A stretch of 64,000 nucleotides of DNA from Pseudeuparius sepicola. Lineage: Eukaryota; Arthropoda; Insecta; Coleoptera; Anthribidae. The position numbers and the translations under genes are program-made. The notes under the pieces were generated by a model. The model did not search any database, was not told where the DNA came from, and saw only the letters and a program-made list of their open reading frames with translations. Below are positions 10,217 through 22,429 of the stretch, in pieces; position 1 is the first letter of the stretch; each line of letters starts with the position of its first letter. The stretch covers positions 5,336,225 through 5,400,224 of the forward strand of contig OY987308.1 of the NCBI GenBank assembly GCA_963920635.1, written 5' to 3'.

Positions 10217-12255
10217 CAGTGTGGATAGAAATTGTGGAATATTGCTTATATTTCTTAAAATATTCCTTATATCAAAAAAATGTTTTAATAAAAGTGTTAG
10301 GGGAAATTATTTCCCGTTTAGTGATATCAAGCAATCTTTCGTAGCACGAAAAATGTGGTTGCCATGGTAACCGATTTAATTTTTTTAAATGGCACCATAT
10401 ACTTTTTTTGGTGAAAATTGATACATTGGAACTTTCTGAATACGATACAATACAATTTTAATGGGGTCGCATAAGAAAAAAATACAAAAAAATTAAGTTT
10501 TCTATTAGTACGAGAGATGGTAACCAAAATTTTTGACTCATAGCGTCCCGGCTGAAACCGCACGGAATCGATAGATTATATAACCCCGTATCCAGAAATC
10601 CGATTTTCAGACATTTTGCGCGTAGCGTCTGATCTGAGCCCATTTTCAAAAATGTCAACAAATCTGACCTAAGTGACTCATAGCGGCCCGTCTGATTTCC
10701 GGAATGTAGTTAGATAATAGCCCTGAGACACCAATAACACAGTTTTCAGACACCCAGATTGTAGCGCGTACCCAGGAGACCAATTCAAAAAATAAAAAAT
10801 GAGACAAAAAAACAAACTTACAGCAGCCCGTCTGAAAATCATTTTTATAGGTAAAGTCGTGTCATTTGATGAGGAAAAATCAATTTTCAGACAAAAAACA
10901 TGTCGCCTTAAATTTTTTTAGCATTTCGAACATGTCAACAAATCTGACCTAAGTGACTAATAGCAATATGTCTGAAATTCATCGTCAATGATTGAATGCA
11001 TCGCCCAGATGTGGAAAAAAATGATTTCAGACAAATTGAATGTAGCATATGACTAATCAGACAACTTTTCAATTTGTATAATTTACTTCAAATTCGAAGT
11101 AGGAAGCTGTACTTGATTCTTGCACAGCCATCTTGCGCAGCAGCTATAGTGAAGCAAGAGACAGGGACGTAACACGTAAATGGCAGTTCTTGACACAGGA
11201 GCGTAACAAGAGCTGGAGTGTTTGCCGGGCGACTCCGGCACATTTTTTCATCATAGGCGACACTCAAAATGTCTGAAAACAGTATTTTTGTAATCTGGGC
11301 ATCCATACGAATGATCTAAAACAACAATTAACCGAGCTGCTATGTGTCACTTAGGTCAGATTTGTTGACATTTTTAAAAATACACTCAGGTCAAACACTA
11401 CGCGCAAAATTTCTGAAAACGCAAATTTTAGTAATGAAATAACGAAATCTATGTACATTTTCAATTTCAATATACGACAGTCGACTAATTTTTTTTTACG
11501 CAGCAGAAACGGCCCCCCGCGAAGATGCTACACTTCTGAGAGTTACTACTCAACAGTCGGCTCTAGGGTCATCTAATCTATCGATTTTACACGGTTTTAG
11601 TCGGGCTGCTATGAGTCATGGTATTGGTTGCCATCTCTCGTACTATATTATGCTATTGACAATGTTTATCAAAATAATTATTAACATCAAGTTAGCCACG
11701 CCAAAATCAGAAAAATGGGGAACTGTCACTAGCTGTCAGTTGCTTGTAATTGTGTGCATTGTTACAGTAAACGTACTTTTTTTTACTCAATTTTCTTTGT
11801 ACAAGTACTTAGTAAGTTATAATGGCGCTTGAATTAAGTGAAACTGAAAGAATACAGGTTAATATACTAAGTACTTAAGTACACAGAAAATTGAGTATAA
11901 AAGTACGTTTAGTGTAACAATGTACTTACAGTTACACAGCTAGTGACAGTTTCGCATTGTTCTGACTTTGGCAGCTTAATTTTTTTGTATTTTTTTCTTA
12001 TGCGACCCCATTAAAATTGTATTGTATCGTATTCAGAATGTTCCGATGTATCAATTTTCACCAAAAAAAGTATATGGTGTCATTTAAAAAAATTAAATCG
12101 GTTACCATGGCAACCACATTTTTTGTGCTACGAAAGATTGCTTGATATCACTAAACGGGAAATAATTTCCCCTAACACTTTTATTAAAACATATTTTTGA
12201 TATAAGGAATATTTTAAGAAATATAAGCAATATTCCACAATTTCTATCCACACTG
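10217..12255. mobile_element. Large foldback element (CAGTGTGGATAG ends) with nested insertion
   Basis: The ends CAGTGTGGATAGAAATTGTG and the inverse are flanked by TA (10215-10216 and 12256-12257). The outer arms match for about 290 bp, and a second inverted pair (about 11690-11815 and 11855-11985) continues the palindrome to the centre. The left arm is split by the 1140-bp element at 10506-11645. There is no coding capacity in the host element. Confidence 0.85.
10506..11645. mobile_element. Unclassified TIR element with TAT target duplication
   Basis: Ends TAGTACGAGAGATGG and inverse, flanked by TAT at 10503-10505 and 11646-11648. The inverted similarity extends about 70 bp. Inside, a word close to GTCAACAAATCTGACCTAAG occurs near 10652 and 10936 and inverted near 11345. 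Words like CATAGCGGCCCGTCTGA recur several times. I see no transposase. A 3-bp duplication would suit a PIF/Harbinger-like element, but the terminal sequence alone does not prove that. Confidence 0.7.
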
Positions 12256-12757
12256 TATAGGGTGTATCGTAAAAGTGGGACAACATACACTTTGTTTTTA
12301 ATAATAAACATGCTGTATATTTTTAATATTCATCATTCTTACTTTTTCGTCTATCCAAGATGTATATTTAAAAAAACTGGCGGGAAGAAATTTTTAAAAT
12401 GTATTCCCATTTTGTTGTTATTTTGATTTACTAGTAGTAAGTAAGAGATAATCTAGCGTAACTATCAACTTTTATATAAAACTTTTTTCTATCTGCAAAA
12501 ATTAGGGAAATAATAGGGGGGGGGTCGGAGTTTTTGCATGAAGAGACTGTACACTTAATTTCAAACCTCGTAAAAGTGAACGCCCCGGAAATAGTGCAAT
12601 CGCTTTTCCGGAATTAGTTCACCAAATCGCGATTCTACTGTATCTAAACATACTACATGAGAAAAAGAAAGAGAGCAAATTAACATTTCATATACATGGT
12701 GTTCCAAAAATTTAAAAGTCTACTACTACTACTACTACTATTAACCAATCAGGTGAT

Positions 12758-12799
12758 GATTTCAGCGATAATACCACTAGTGGTATTTTCGCTGAAATC
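12758..12799. repeat. 42-bp hairpin
   Basis: GATTTCAGCGATAATACCAC is followed directly by its inverse around a CTAG centre. Probably a minimal MITE remnant. Confidence 0.7.
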
Positions 12800-13041
12800 C
12801 TACTCTCTTACGTCCTAGTTACGCTAAACCAATATTGTGGCAGATAAAACTGATAACCCGATAACTTCTTCACATTACCAAATTTAATATAGGACGAGAA
12901 TATATGTTTTCAGTTAACACATTGATCTTTAAATATCTATTAGCCCAAAAACATATTCAGAACCGAAAGTTCAACCTAAATGACAGCTAGCTGTCAAACT
13001 AACTATTTGCAGTTGTTAAATTCTCTTTTTAAATACAACTC

Positions 13042-13180
13042 GTGGTATGCCTAATAATAGATAATACCTTTCCTTAATTTATAACTCATTATAATCCCAA
13101 TGCTAAGAAAATATATTTTCAGCTTTGGGATTATAATTCGTAAAATTAACGAAAGGTATTATCGATAATAGGCACACCAC
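13042..13180. repeat. Foldback MITE of about 139 bp
   Basis: Left arm begins GTGGTATGCCTAATAATAGA; the right arm ends with the near-inverse GGCACACCAC. The centre is near 13110 (CCCAATGCTAAG / CTTTGGGATT). Confidence 0.7.
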
Positions 13181-14945
13181 TTGTTATATTCATCGAATTG
13201 ATAAGTACAATGGAAGTCGCACAGGTACCACTTTCATTGTTGTTTGGGGCAGCCAACTCTAGAGAGAGATAGGTTTTAAATGGCAATAAGTAAGACAAGG
13301 ACGCCTAATGAACGTGTCAGCTGATTCAGGCAAAGGAGGTATATAGGGATGTTGCATATTAATGAGAGAATTTAATGGGCATGTTCCGTAATTCTCTTTA
13401 TTGTATGATCTGTATTCCGAAATTCGGGGTTTGTTTGTAGGAATGAGAATTTTTCTATATAACCACAATTATGTAAATATTGCACAGAAAAAAGTAGTGA
13501 ATTGATTAAGAAAACACCTACATGGCAATTGTATGTACCTGGAAGTAAATTGAGACAAATAAAATACAAATTACAAAATAAAAGTTTATTTTAAAATAAA
13601 GGCGACAAAATATCTAGGATAAGGTATACATTTTCAACTTTAATTACTTATCTTAATTGATTTATTAATTTTAAAATTCAATTTAATAGGAAAAGCATGT
13701 AAGACAGGTAGCTTTTACATATTTTTATATATATTTTATATTGTTTAGGCATCTAACAAAAAGAATTACAAATAATTACCTTATTAAAGGGACCAGAACC
13801 TCAAGATTAATTCCATCTTTGACTACGAAGAGCTAGGTTCATTAGCACAATATTTTGCCAGTTGTTCCCTTCATAGGGACTTGGAAAATAAAAAACTGTA
13901 GTAATTACATACTTTTTAAGTTTGCGCTGCCCAAAATTCTCTATGAAATAATTGCTCTCAATAAATTGTTGACTACAAATGCAAGTAAATACTTGTAGAC
14001 TACAAAATTTTTTCCTTTTTATTGCTGCAATCCACTTGTCTCTAATATCACCTTATCTCTTGGAAAACTGCAAAGTTATTAGCAAAGATTTTTAAGACTT
14101 ACGAATGAAAAGAAACCCCACTATTCTTATTCTTTCCGCCCCGTTTGGTAGGTACATCCAAATACACAACAGGAGTTGGCCCTCTTTTTTGTAATTTACA
14201 ACTTAAACAGAAAGAATATAGCCACATAGCTAAATCAAATTTTCTCTCCGATCTAAAAATATAATATTAAACCAAACACCAACTAAGAAAACTCAACGCC
14301 GTTTTATTCGAAATTGCCACCACGACACGAACTCAAATCAAATATAAATAATACAATAATTACTCCTATTCGTATTGGGACTTGGGACTTTGGGACAGAA
14401 GGAAAATTAAAATGACGTTTGACAACGGAACTCGTTTGAAGCACAGGACACAAAATTATAAAGTTAGGACAAACACCTATTTTGTGTTATGTGGTTTTTG
14501 CCGGAATCAGCTGATTTATTTACTATTTCACTTACTCAAGTTTGGCTGCCAGTTTCTCTCTCTACACTCCTTCCATCTACTTGTCATTTCAATGGTTATA
14601 TTACCCCTGAAAAGTTGTTTAGAATTAAAAGATACACTGGGATGTCGATTTTTAGAGTGAAAGGCCGACTTAAAAAAAATTCTTACCCACCTTCCCATAT
14701 TACGGTAATATCGGAAAAAATATTAAAAATCACACAAATGACCTAGCATCACTTTTAACTCTAAACAACTTTTCTTAGTAATACTTTTCCTTTTCAGTAA
14801 CTTTAACAGTAAGCATAGGTAAAGGGAAAAGACCGTAGACTTAGTAATATCAACAGAAAAAGGAGAAAACAGTTGTTACTAACAGAAATTAGAGCAGCAA
14901 AAAGCACAACTAATAGTTTGCCATTTTTGTTATGTGATTTCTCCT

Positions 14946-15989
14946 TTATTCGGATATGTCGCAATACTCATTCAGAATTAAATGTTCTTCCTCGGTATCG
15001 ACGGATTGCATTTCAGACCCTGCTTCGCATTTCGTCGTCGAGGTATTATCATGCTTCTTAATCTGATGCTTTCTCAGGTATGCTTCTCTCTTAGTCGTAT
15101 AAGAACACTCGTTGCAAATAAAAATATCTTGCTTCCGATGTACTCTTTCGATGTGCTTTCTAATATGATCTTAATAGAAAGTACAATAGGCACAGTGCGG
15201 ACATTTGAGAGGTTCTACGTCTTTTATATTATGTTTCTTATAGAGGTGTGCTGTGAGTGCTGGCTGAGACTTGCAAGAATACTCGCAGATTTTGCAACTA
15301 AATCGTGGTGTGAGTGCATGAATATTCATTTCATGTTCATTGAGACTTCTTTTGTAAAATGAACTGAAGTTGCACTTAGGGCATTTGTATAGCATACGTG
15401 AGAAATCACTGTGAACCTCAACTTTATGCTTTTGCAAGACTGGCTGATTATTCGCTTTGAAAGAACACTTTTAATACTTTTAACTTCAAATTATTCTTAT
15501 AAAATGTGTGAAAATCACAATGCGGACATTTGAAAGTGTCCCCCCTCTTTGACGTCATGTTTCTTATAGAGGTGTACCTTGAGGGTTGTTTGGCATTTGC
15601 AAGAATACTCGCATATTTTGCAACTAAATTTTGGTTTCAAGGCATGAACACTCATTTCATGTTGTTTCATATGGGACTTGTACAATGAACTGTAGTCGCA
15701 CTTAGGGCACTTGTATGGCATACAGGAGGAATCGCCGTGAACCTCAACTTGATGCTTTTGCAAGGCTGGCTGATTATTCGCTTTGAACGAACACTTTTGG
15801 CAAGCAAAGTTCTTTTCGTGCATCGAGTTAATATGTGATTTGAAATTCCCATTACGAAATGTGTGGAAATCGCAATGCGGACATTTGAAAGGCTCCCCAT
15901 CTTTCACGTTATGTTTCTTATAGAGGTCTGAAATATTGTTGCAATTAGGATCTCCAGCATCGGCATCATGATTTTCGCGATCCAAGTCA
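14946..15989 (-). pseudogene. ZF1-family zinc-finger gene, frameshifted copy
   Basis: The exon begins after TTTGCAG at 15990-15992 and reads (S)DLDRENHDADAGDPNCNN, the family's exon start. It then encodes C2H2 fingers of the four ZF1 types (EYSCK, DFHTF, SFKAN, DYSSL). Three lesions are visible. A six-C run at 15540-15545 gives a 1-nt frameshift. A short deletion near 15465-15480 removes most of one finger. A TAA at 15171-15173 interrupts the finger containing AYCTFY. Beyond that stop the same frame continues through another finger and the conserved LILNEYCD tail to a TAA at 14946-14948. The 57.5 kb gene is its closest relative in the window, and their 3' flanks match too. It is a recent pseudogene, not a set of small genes. 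Confidence 0.85.
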
Positions 15990-16966
15990 CTGCAAAAGAA
16001 GATGCTATTGTAAATAAGACCTTTTTCATATAAATAAGTGATGTAGAAAATCACAAGTAACAAGTTTATAATAATGACATTAATAAAGCAAATACTATGA
16101 CTTGTGATTAAGAAAAAACTGATTCAAAATCCAAAGTTACAAAATTATAAAAAAGCATATCATGTGTACTGTCGTTGATTATTTTCTTGGACAAAACTGA
16201 AGAATAAATGACGTTCAATTTTTAATACAAAAAAATACATAAAAAAGGACAACAACAGTCGCTATTAAAGAACGTAACGTTTATTATGATAGGGATTGTC
16301 CCTAAGAAAATCATTTAACGTTTTTTTTTATAAATTCTTAATCGGGAACAAAAAATATACAGGGAGTTATATTCTACAGAGTGCCAAAGTTTAGCAAAAT
16401 AGGAATTTTAAAGGCATCTGGCAAGTCAAGTGTGCCATGGAATCTGTTCAAAACAGTTGAATGATCAACAGGACCACTCAAAGTGTTGGTGTGGGTATTA
16501 AAATACAGGGTATTTTTGTCTGGGTCATCTCAAAATGCTGAATTTTTATTAAATATTATATGGGTCAAGAATGCTCTGGAATTTTTGAAAAATATTAATA
16601 AGCACAAGAGTAGGAAATTTATTTTTTTACAAATGCTAACCATCAAATAAAAAACAATATCAATTACTGGACCCTTCTCAACAAAATCACCATCTAGGAT
16701 GATACATTTTCTGTGGGTTTCCTATTGTGGCACACCAGCCGCCTTGACTCATATGGACTTAATGACTGGAGGCTTCTGCATTTTTTAGAGTTAGTTCGTG
16801 TATAATGTCTGGGGTGGTTTTGATATACTCGATTTTTTACCTGTATGAAGTTTAAAAAACTACATATAGGTCCACACATTGTCCGGAGTCGCACCTAAAA
16901 AGTGCAATTTTCTATAGATCACCCCGTATAAACAAATTCGAGTAACAAATGGAAATGAAAATTTCA
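15990..16966. other. Intron/flank and decayed transposon
   Basis: 15990-16070 is the intron side of the ZF1 pseudogene. From 16361 (TACAGGGAG) to 16927 (CACCCCGTA) the sequence looks like a worn CAGGGTG-family element. 16694-16894 on the minus strand reads a weak match to the C-terminal end of a Tc1-like transposase (LKDxVYxN-like: VKNRVYQNHPRHY). Confidence 0.35.
16694..16894 (-). pseudogene. Possible Tc1-like transposase C-terminal scrap
   Basis: The peptide VKNRVYQNHPRHYTRTNSKK resembles the region after the third catalytic Asp in Tc1-like transposases (a K-x-x-V-Y-x-N pattern followed by a basic helix). The frame is open only briefly and no catalytic residue is seen. Placement inside degenerate CAGGGTG-type ends supports the idea, but this is weak. 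Confidence 0.22.
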
Positions 16967-17319
16967 CAGAGCTGGAAAAGATCGCGCCAAAAAAGTTCTA
17001 GATCATAGATCAGATCGTTTTTCAAAAAAAATCTAAGATCGCTTAAAAATAGATCTTTTCCTGAAAAAACGATCTTAGATCAAAGTTCGTCTAAAAATGA
17101 TCTATTTAAAAAAGATCAATCAATCTAAGATCTTTTAAACGATTTAAGATTTTCTAGATCTTTAAAATTATCTAAGATCGTCAAATTAAGATCAAAGATA
17201 AGATCTTTTTGAAACGATCTTTTTAAAAAAGATCGTTCTTTAGTGAAACAAAAAAGATCTAGATCTAAAATCAAGATCGCGATCTTAGATCTTTTTTTAA
17301 ATAGATCTGCCCAGCTCTG
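16967..17319. mobile_element. GATC-rich MITE, possibly hAT-derived
   Basis: The ends CAGAGCTGG and CCAGCTCTG are inverted. The body is made of AAGATC/AGATCT words: I count about 23 GATC sites in roughly 335 bp (16980-17308), where chance would give one or two. The ends recall the TAGAGATGGGC/GCCCATCTCTA termini of other hAT MITEs here. No 8-bp target duplication is visible, so the superfamily is an inference. Confidence 0.6.
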
Positions 17320-17843
17320 CGTACCTAGGCAATTGTTTGCCAAACAGGGCAACCGTCACCCATCACAGTCTCGAGGCAACTGTTCCAGAAGCGTTCGGAC
17401 CGGTAAACAATTATCGGTGACGCTTCGTACAACTCCGGGAACCCGATTCACGGACCAATGACGCTTTGTCCAAAGTTACCCGCAGTGTCCAAAGTCACCC
17501 CGTTTTACGGTATTAAAAATACTCAAATTTACAAATATTCTCAACCTATTTTTTATTATCAGTAGCTTGCTACAAAGTAGGTACACACATAAAAATACAA
17601 AACTTTTAATTTTTTTTCAAAATGGAAAGCACAGGACAAAATAAGTAGAATTTTAAAGAAATAAAAGTAGTAGTAGATTTGTTTTTTTTTATTGATGCTT
17701 GAAGTAGATGTCTACAATGGATCAGAGTACATTATAAATCTGCAACATTTTGCTCTACTATAGGATTTTAGATCATCAATATGCAGTGAAATATAAAAAT
17801 TATATTTGTATAAATCAATAACTATAATATGGTTACAACTATA
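17320..17843. other. Intergenic, nothing recognised
   Basis: 17320-17520 is locally GC-richer (GTCACC and GCGTTCGGACC-like words) and ends in A/T-rich sequence. No domain-bearing frame or clear repeat boundary. Confidence 0.4.
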
Positions 17844-18806
17844 CAAGGTGAGTCAGAATGTATAGTAAACACTTTAAAGGGGTGTTCGGCAGGTGGTATT
17901 AACGGGGGTCTTTCATATAAAATTTTTCGATTTAGCCTTTCCTTGCCAAGTTATTCGGGTCTACAGTGTGACCCAAAAGTATTATTTTTATTTATATCTC
18001 AATAATGTCGCTACTTAAAAATTTGAAATTTGGTGTGTGTTATCTACTTACTGGAAGACGTCTTAGGGTAGTTTATTCATTTACACACTGCCCTAAAAAA
18101 AGGGTAAAAACTAACAACCCCTATTAATTTTTGTGCTCGAACTTTTTTGTGGGTCGTTTTTACGTATAACAAAAATATGATTTGTGTAGCCCTTTTATTT
18201 TAGAAACTTTTTCCCTCTACATTTTTTCTCGATAACACAATATTTTTCCTAAAAAAAAAAAAAAAATTTCATGTCAAATACCATTCCCCTCACTGTTCCA
18301 GAAAATCAAGTAAAGCGTCAAACAATTTAATTATTTTTATTGACCATTAAAACAACAAAAATATCAGGTAACAACAATTCAGCTTCAGGATAAAAAAAGA
18401 TGTTACAATAAATGCTCGCTCAAAATGCTATGTCCATGACATCTTTTTGAGCATCTACTGTAACATCTTTTTTTTATCCTGAAGCTGAATAATTGTTGTT
18501 GATATTGATATTTTTGTTGATGTTGTTCGATAAAAACAATTAAATTGTTTGACGCCTGCCTACTATGAATTTTTACTTGATTTTTTGGAACAGTCAGGGG
18601 AATTATTTTTTTGTAGAAAAAATATTGTGGTTTCTAGAAAAAATGTGGAGGGAAAAGGTTTCTTAAATAAAAGGGCTACACAAATCATATTTTTCTTATA
18701 CCTAAAAATGACCCACAAAAAAGTTCGAGCAAAAGAAAGACCCTCCTTAAAACCACCTACCGAACACCCCTTTAAATTATTTACTATACATTCTGACTCA
18801 CTCAGC
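17844..18806. mobile_element. Foldback element with long arms (CAAGGTGAGTCAG end)
   Basis: The outer arms share GTGAGTCAGAATGTATAGTA and the inverse. An inner inverted pair around 18430 (GCTTCAGGATAAAAAAAGATG and inverse) shows that most of the element is one palindrome with arms near 450 bp. The left end reads TA|CAAGGTG, a variant of the CAGGGTG terminus; the right terminus is eroded. Confidence 0.75.
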
Positions 18807-18893
18807 GTTCGGGTGCGAAACATCAATATTGAAACAGTGCTTCACGCACCGGGAGCTTCAAGCACCGGATATGCACCTCACCTCACCCCACAT

Positions 18894-20110
18894 CAAGGCC
18901 TACTATAAAGACAGGCCCTGGCGCACAAAAATCACGTGACCATCTTAGGCCGACGTTATATGTCATTTGTCACATAACTGAAAGCGGCAGCTTGGGTTTT
19001 GAGAAGTTTTAAATGCTTAAATTGTTTTTAAACGTGTTAGTTTATATTTTAGAAACAAGTTTGTGTCTAGTGCGCGTGTGTCCTGGCGGAGGGGAACCGC
19101 GCAGGTGTTATTATGGCCTCTGGGTGGGAGTCGTGCCATCCAAGAGTATTGGTGCCGCTCGCACCGACGCGTGAGCGCTGTAAAGGGGAATTCTCCCCCG
19201 AACCACACAATAGGGAGCCCGGAATTCCGGAATGGACTATTATGGACATGGACCGTATTGGACAGTGGAGCCTGATTCACACAGGGGTGAACTGCTTACG
19301 GGAGATCCGCGAGTTCAGACGGTACGGGTGGCTGGAAGCCGTTCCCGTTGACCACGTTCGGGTTTGTGTATTTATTGTATTCACCATTCACCTTGTGCGA
19401 AATAAATCAGTGTTGTAACCGTTGATTTTCGTTGTCGACCCACGCCCCGATACAGTTTCTATTCGGTCTTTCAAGCTGCCGAACAACTGAGACCTCGTCA
19501 ATAAGTATTTACAGTATATCTACTGAGGTTAGTTTTCATTGTTATTTCGTAAAAAATAACCTAAATACCAAATATTGGGTTTGTTTATATTATATTTATA
19601 CATATTACAAAAGCCAGGAAGAAAGTGTCGCCATAACAAACATTTGTTTTGCCTCGGGATGATAATTTCCGCCAAAAATGGATTCGTCAAATTCCAACTG
19701 AGATTTAATTTCTAACTAACACATTTTCAAGAAAGTGAAACAATTAAAGTGGACAAATGTGTTGTGGGAGGAAAATACCTATAGAGAATATCACCTAAGC
19801 TGGCCTAAGCTAAAGGAAGGTGATGTCCCAACAATTTTTGAGAAGTGCCAAAATATTGTGAGTGCAGTGCCGTTTAACTCTCAGCCCAAAACAGCTGAGG
19901 CAGGTTGAAAATTTTGAAAAAACAATTAGAGAAAGCTTGGATATGCACAAAACCAATAATGTAATAGATGAAAGAAAACTTGCCAAATTGTTACGAAATT
20001 TGTTTTTTCTACTTATCTCCAAAAATGCCTTTCATTATATAGCACTAAGTTGATCACGTGACTACGCGATTATGCGTTAGCGCCGTGGCCTGTCTTTATC
20101 GTTGGCCTCG
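18894..20110. mobile_element. TIR element with 9-bp target duplication
   Basis: ACCCCACAT is repeated directly at 18885-18893 and 20111-20119. The ends share AGGCC-n4-ATAAAGACAGGCC, then GGCGC, in inverse orientation. The interior holds a GC-rich stretch (19060-19400) and a peptide-like run near 19795-19905 (SWPKLKEGDVPTIF). That run resembles the AVPTIF motif ending THAP domains, but a stop lies shortly upstream. The duplication length suits Mutator-like or, at 8 bp, hAT/P elements. No transposase core is seen. Confidence 0.7.
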
Positions 20111-21280
20111 ACCCCACATTACCTTACAACATTTTTAAAAGACGGTGTAAGCAGTGGACAAAGTTAATTTATTCGTATTATACCTATGAACACACATTTT
20201 TGGGTTCGAGTAAGGCGTCTATGAGTGGTCGGAACACAAAAATAATGTTCATTCATTCATAAAAATAAAATCGTCTTCCAAATACGTAAGTTTTACAAAA
20301 CAGAATAATAAAAACTCTTTATTATCATATTTTTTATTTTATGATAGAAGTGAGGACAAACATAAAAGGGGGTTGGATTTTTTATGTATAACCAATTTTT
20401 TTTTCAACCCTGTCTACTAGACAATTGACAATAATTATCAAATTATCTTTCTGAGTTAAGGTAAACGAGCACTTTGCATATTACACTTGGAAGCATGCGA
20501 TTTAGAAACATGTAGCCGATTTCACGCGATGGACCGGTAATTACCGGTATTTACTTTCGTCATTCATGCGGCTCCGGTTATAATGAATGATGTCGTGAAG
20601 TAGCGCTTTGTGACATCATTAAAGTTTGGCGCTGACAACTGGTATTAACCCAGGAGGGATGGTGAGTTATTAATTCTCACTCTCTGGGTCTTCTACTTAA
20701 AGGTAAGGTAATTATTAAAAATTAGAATAATATGAATGAGAAGTACCTAATAATAATAGTTTTTTTGTAGATTATAGTGTGGCCAGTCAATAGGAACATA
20801 AAAGCAATTGAATTTGTCAAAACGTCACTCTCAAATAGTAGATGTCAAAATGATGGTCGAAGCTATCTCGACATTCTTGGGACCCAAAAGATCCGAATTA
20901 AGAAATATATTAGTTGAGCCAATAATTATTAGTGATGCTACCTGTACAAGTGGTTCTGTACGCAAATAACATCGATAAGAACGTAAAATACATGTTGTTA
21001 TTATAATTTTTAAGCCATGTTTCTGCTGTATTTATTTTGGGAAGAAAACTCGCTATGAAATGGTTTAACATATCAAATTTTCTGTCCATTTTCAATATAA
21101 TAATATATTCTTTGGCTTTGTCATTAATAAACAAATTTCGAAATGTCACCATGAAGAAAGGTTATGCTCTATCTTAATCATTTGAAACAAGACGAACTGC
21201 AGAATTACGATAACCACTAATAACCAAGGGCATAACCGCAGTAATTACTGGGTCCATCAACTGTGCTTGGGAACATTTGA
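20111..21280. repeat. ZF2 3'-flank duplication, copy 1 (partner 49550-50440)
   Basis: From about 20568 the sequence matches 49550 onward in the same orientation (GGCTCCGGTTATAATGAATG, then AATTATTAAAAATTAGAATA). The matching block leads into the ZF2 frames of both copies. 20111-20567 holds no recognisable gene. The ninth-finger remnant present at 50227-50442 is missing here. Confidence 0.75.
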
Positions 21281-22302
21281 CTAATCAGCAATATGACGCT
21301 TTAAATTCCTTTTCTGGGTTGAGGTAAACGAGCACTTTGTACAACTGTATGACTTATCAGCATGGATTGCATCAAAATGACTTTAAATTTTCTTTCCGAA
21401 CTGTGGTATAGGAGCACTTTGTACAGGTATATTTGCGAGCATGTGACTTGTCATGGATTGCATTAAAATGATTCTTTAAATGCCCTTTATAAATTGTGGT
21501 ATAGGAGCACTTTGTACAGGTATGTTTGCGACAACTGTGCTTGGGAGCATGCATTAGAATCGGTTTTGTCTCAGGGTCATGGCTACTTTGGCCATGTTGC
21601 ATCTCATGCTCTTCAACTTGGCCTTTTTCAGTGTACTAAAGGGGCACTCTGAACAGTTATATTCAAGATCAGATAACTTATCAGTACACAATGTTTCAAG
21701 ATTCTCTCTTAGACCCGATTTTGAATTAAATGTATCTAATGTGCTACTTGGCTTCGGGTCGGGGCTAGCTAGTTCATGTCGCTTCTCACTTGGGTTCAAC
21801 TTGCCCTTTTTTAATGTGCCAAACATTATCATACTGCTTGGTGAAGTTGTCATCCGCTTTATCCCATTTCTGGAGTGACCATTTCCTACCATGGCCACTT
21901 ATTTGGTAATGGTTCCACAAGTTCCTCTGTGCAACAGAATTAAATGAGCACTTTATGCAATTAAATTTGGGAATACTCGTAGGCTTGTCCAATGGCTTAT
22001 TATCAATCTCTTTATCATTAACGCGACTCTTCGATTCACATGTTTCTTTGCAGCCTACGAAGCTAATTTTATTCAATGTACTAAATGTTTCCCCAGTATA
22101 CTTATATTTGTAATTGGGCTTCTGGTGGATTTTCCAGTCTATGCCATATTGCTGAATCGATGAAGCATCACTAGAGGTGTCGCTTAAGGCTGTATCACTC
22201 GTACCTTGAGAGAGCTGATTGGCTTCAAGCTGACTGTCAATTTCCTGATAGTGCAGAGGTGACTGGTTATCAGTTTCGTTGTAATCGATATCGCAGTTTG
22301 AT
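21281..22302 (-). pseudogene. ZF2-family zinc-finger gene, frameshifted copy
   Basis: The exon begins after TTTTCCAG (22303-22310) and reads (S)NCDIDYNETDNQSPLHY, matching the 50-51 kb gene. It has the first finger (FNCIKCSFNSVAQRNLWNHY), the acidic linker, and later ZF2 fingers (YTCTKCSYTTIYKGHLKNHF). At least three frameshifts break it: a small deletion near 21845 (after NFTKQYD), a 1-nt loss near 21605 (after AKLKS) and another near 21375 (NLKSF, expected NLKSHF). The sequence then continues to the same terminal TAG context (GCTGATTAG at 21281-21289) as the intact copy. It also has fewer fingers than that copy. It is a decayed paralogue. Confidence 0.87.
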
Positions 22303-22429
22303 CTGGAAAAGAAAGGCAAATTAGAGTTTATCTCTAGCACAAGATGCTATTTCTTGTGCTCTTCACCACAGCACAATTGCTAAACATTAAAAAAACTCAT
22401 TTATAAATGATGCACATTGCTATAAAGTA

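Larger units (their letters stand above)
12258..14945. other. Intergenic, small palindromes and simple repeats
   Basis: No gene is recognised. Contents: a TAC repeat at 12719-12741, a 42-bp perfect-looking hairpin at 12758-12799, a foldback of about 139 bp at 13042-13180, and from about 14630 the 3' flank shared with the ZF1 gene at 57.5 kb (14630-14790 matches 57050-57290). The reading frames at 13.3-14.7 kb lack any recognisable domain. Confidence 0.5.

Noticed and set aside
14382..14746. Overlapping 85- and 92-codon plus-strand frames
   Set aside because: No domain, no splice or promoter support, and the region is partly ZF1 3' flank.
16980..17308. GATC array as a Dam methylation or replication-origin feature
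   Set aside because: The context is eukaryotic and the array is bounded by inverted MITE-like ends.
19113..19418. 101-codon plus-strand frame in the GC-rich centre of the 18.9-20.1 kb element
   Set aside because: Opposing frames are equally open because the stretch is GC-rich; no known domain. A solo LTR was also considered (it ends in AATAAATCAGTG) but no TG...CA ends or duplication could be found.
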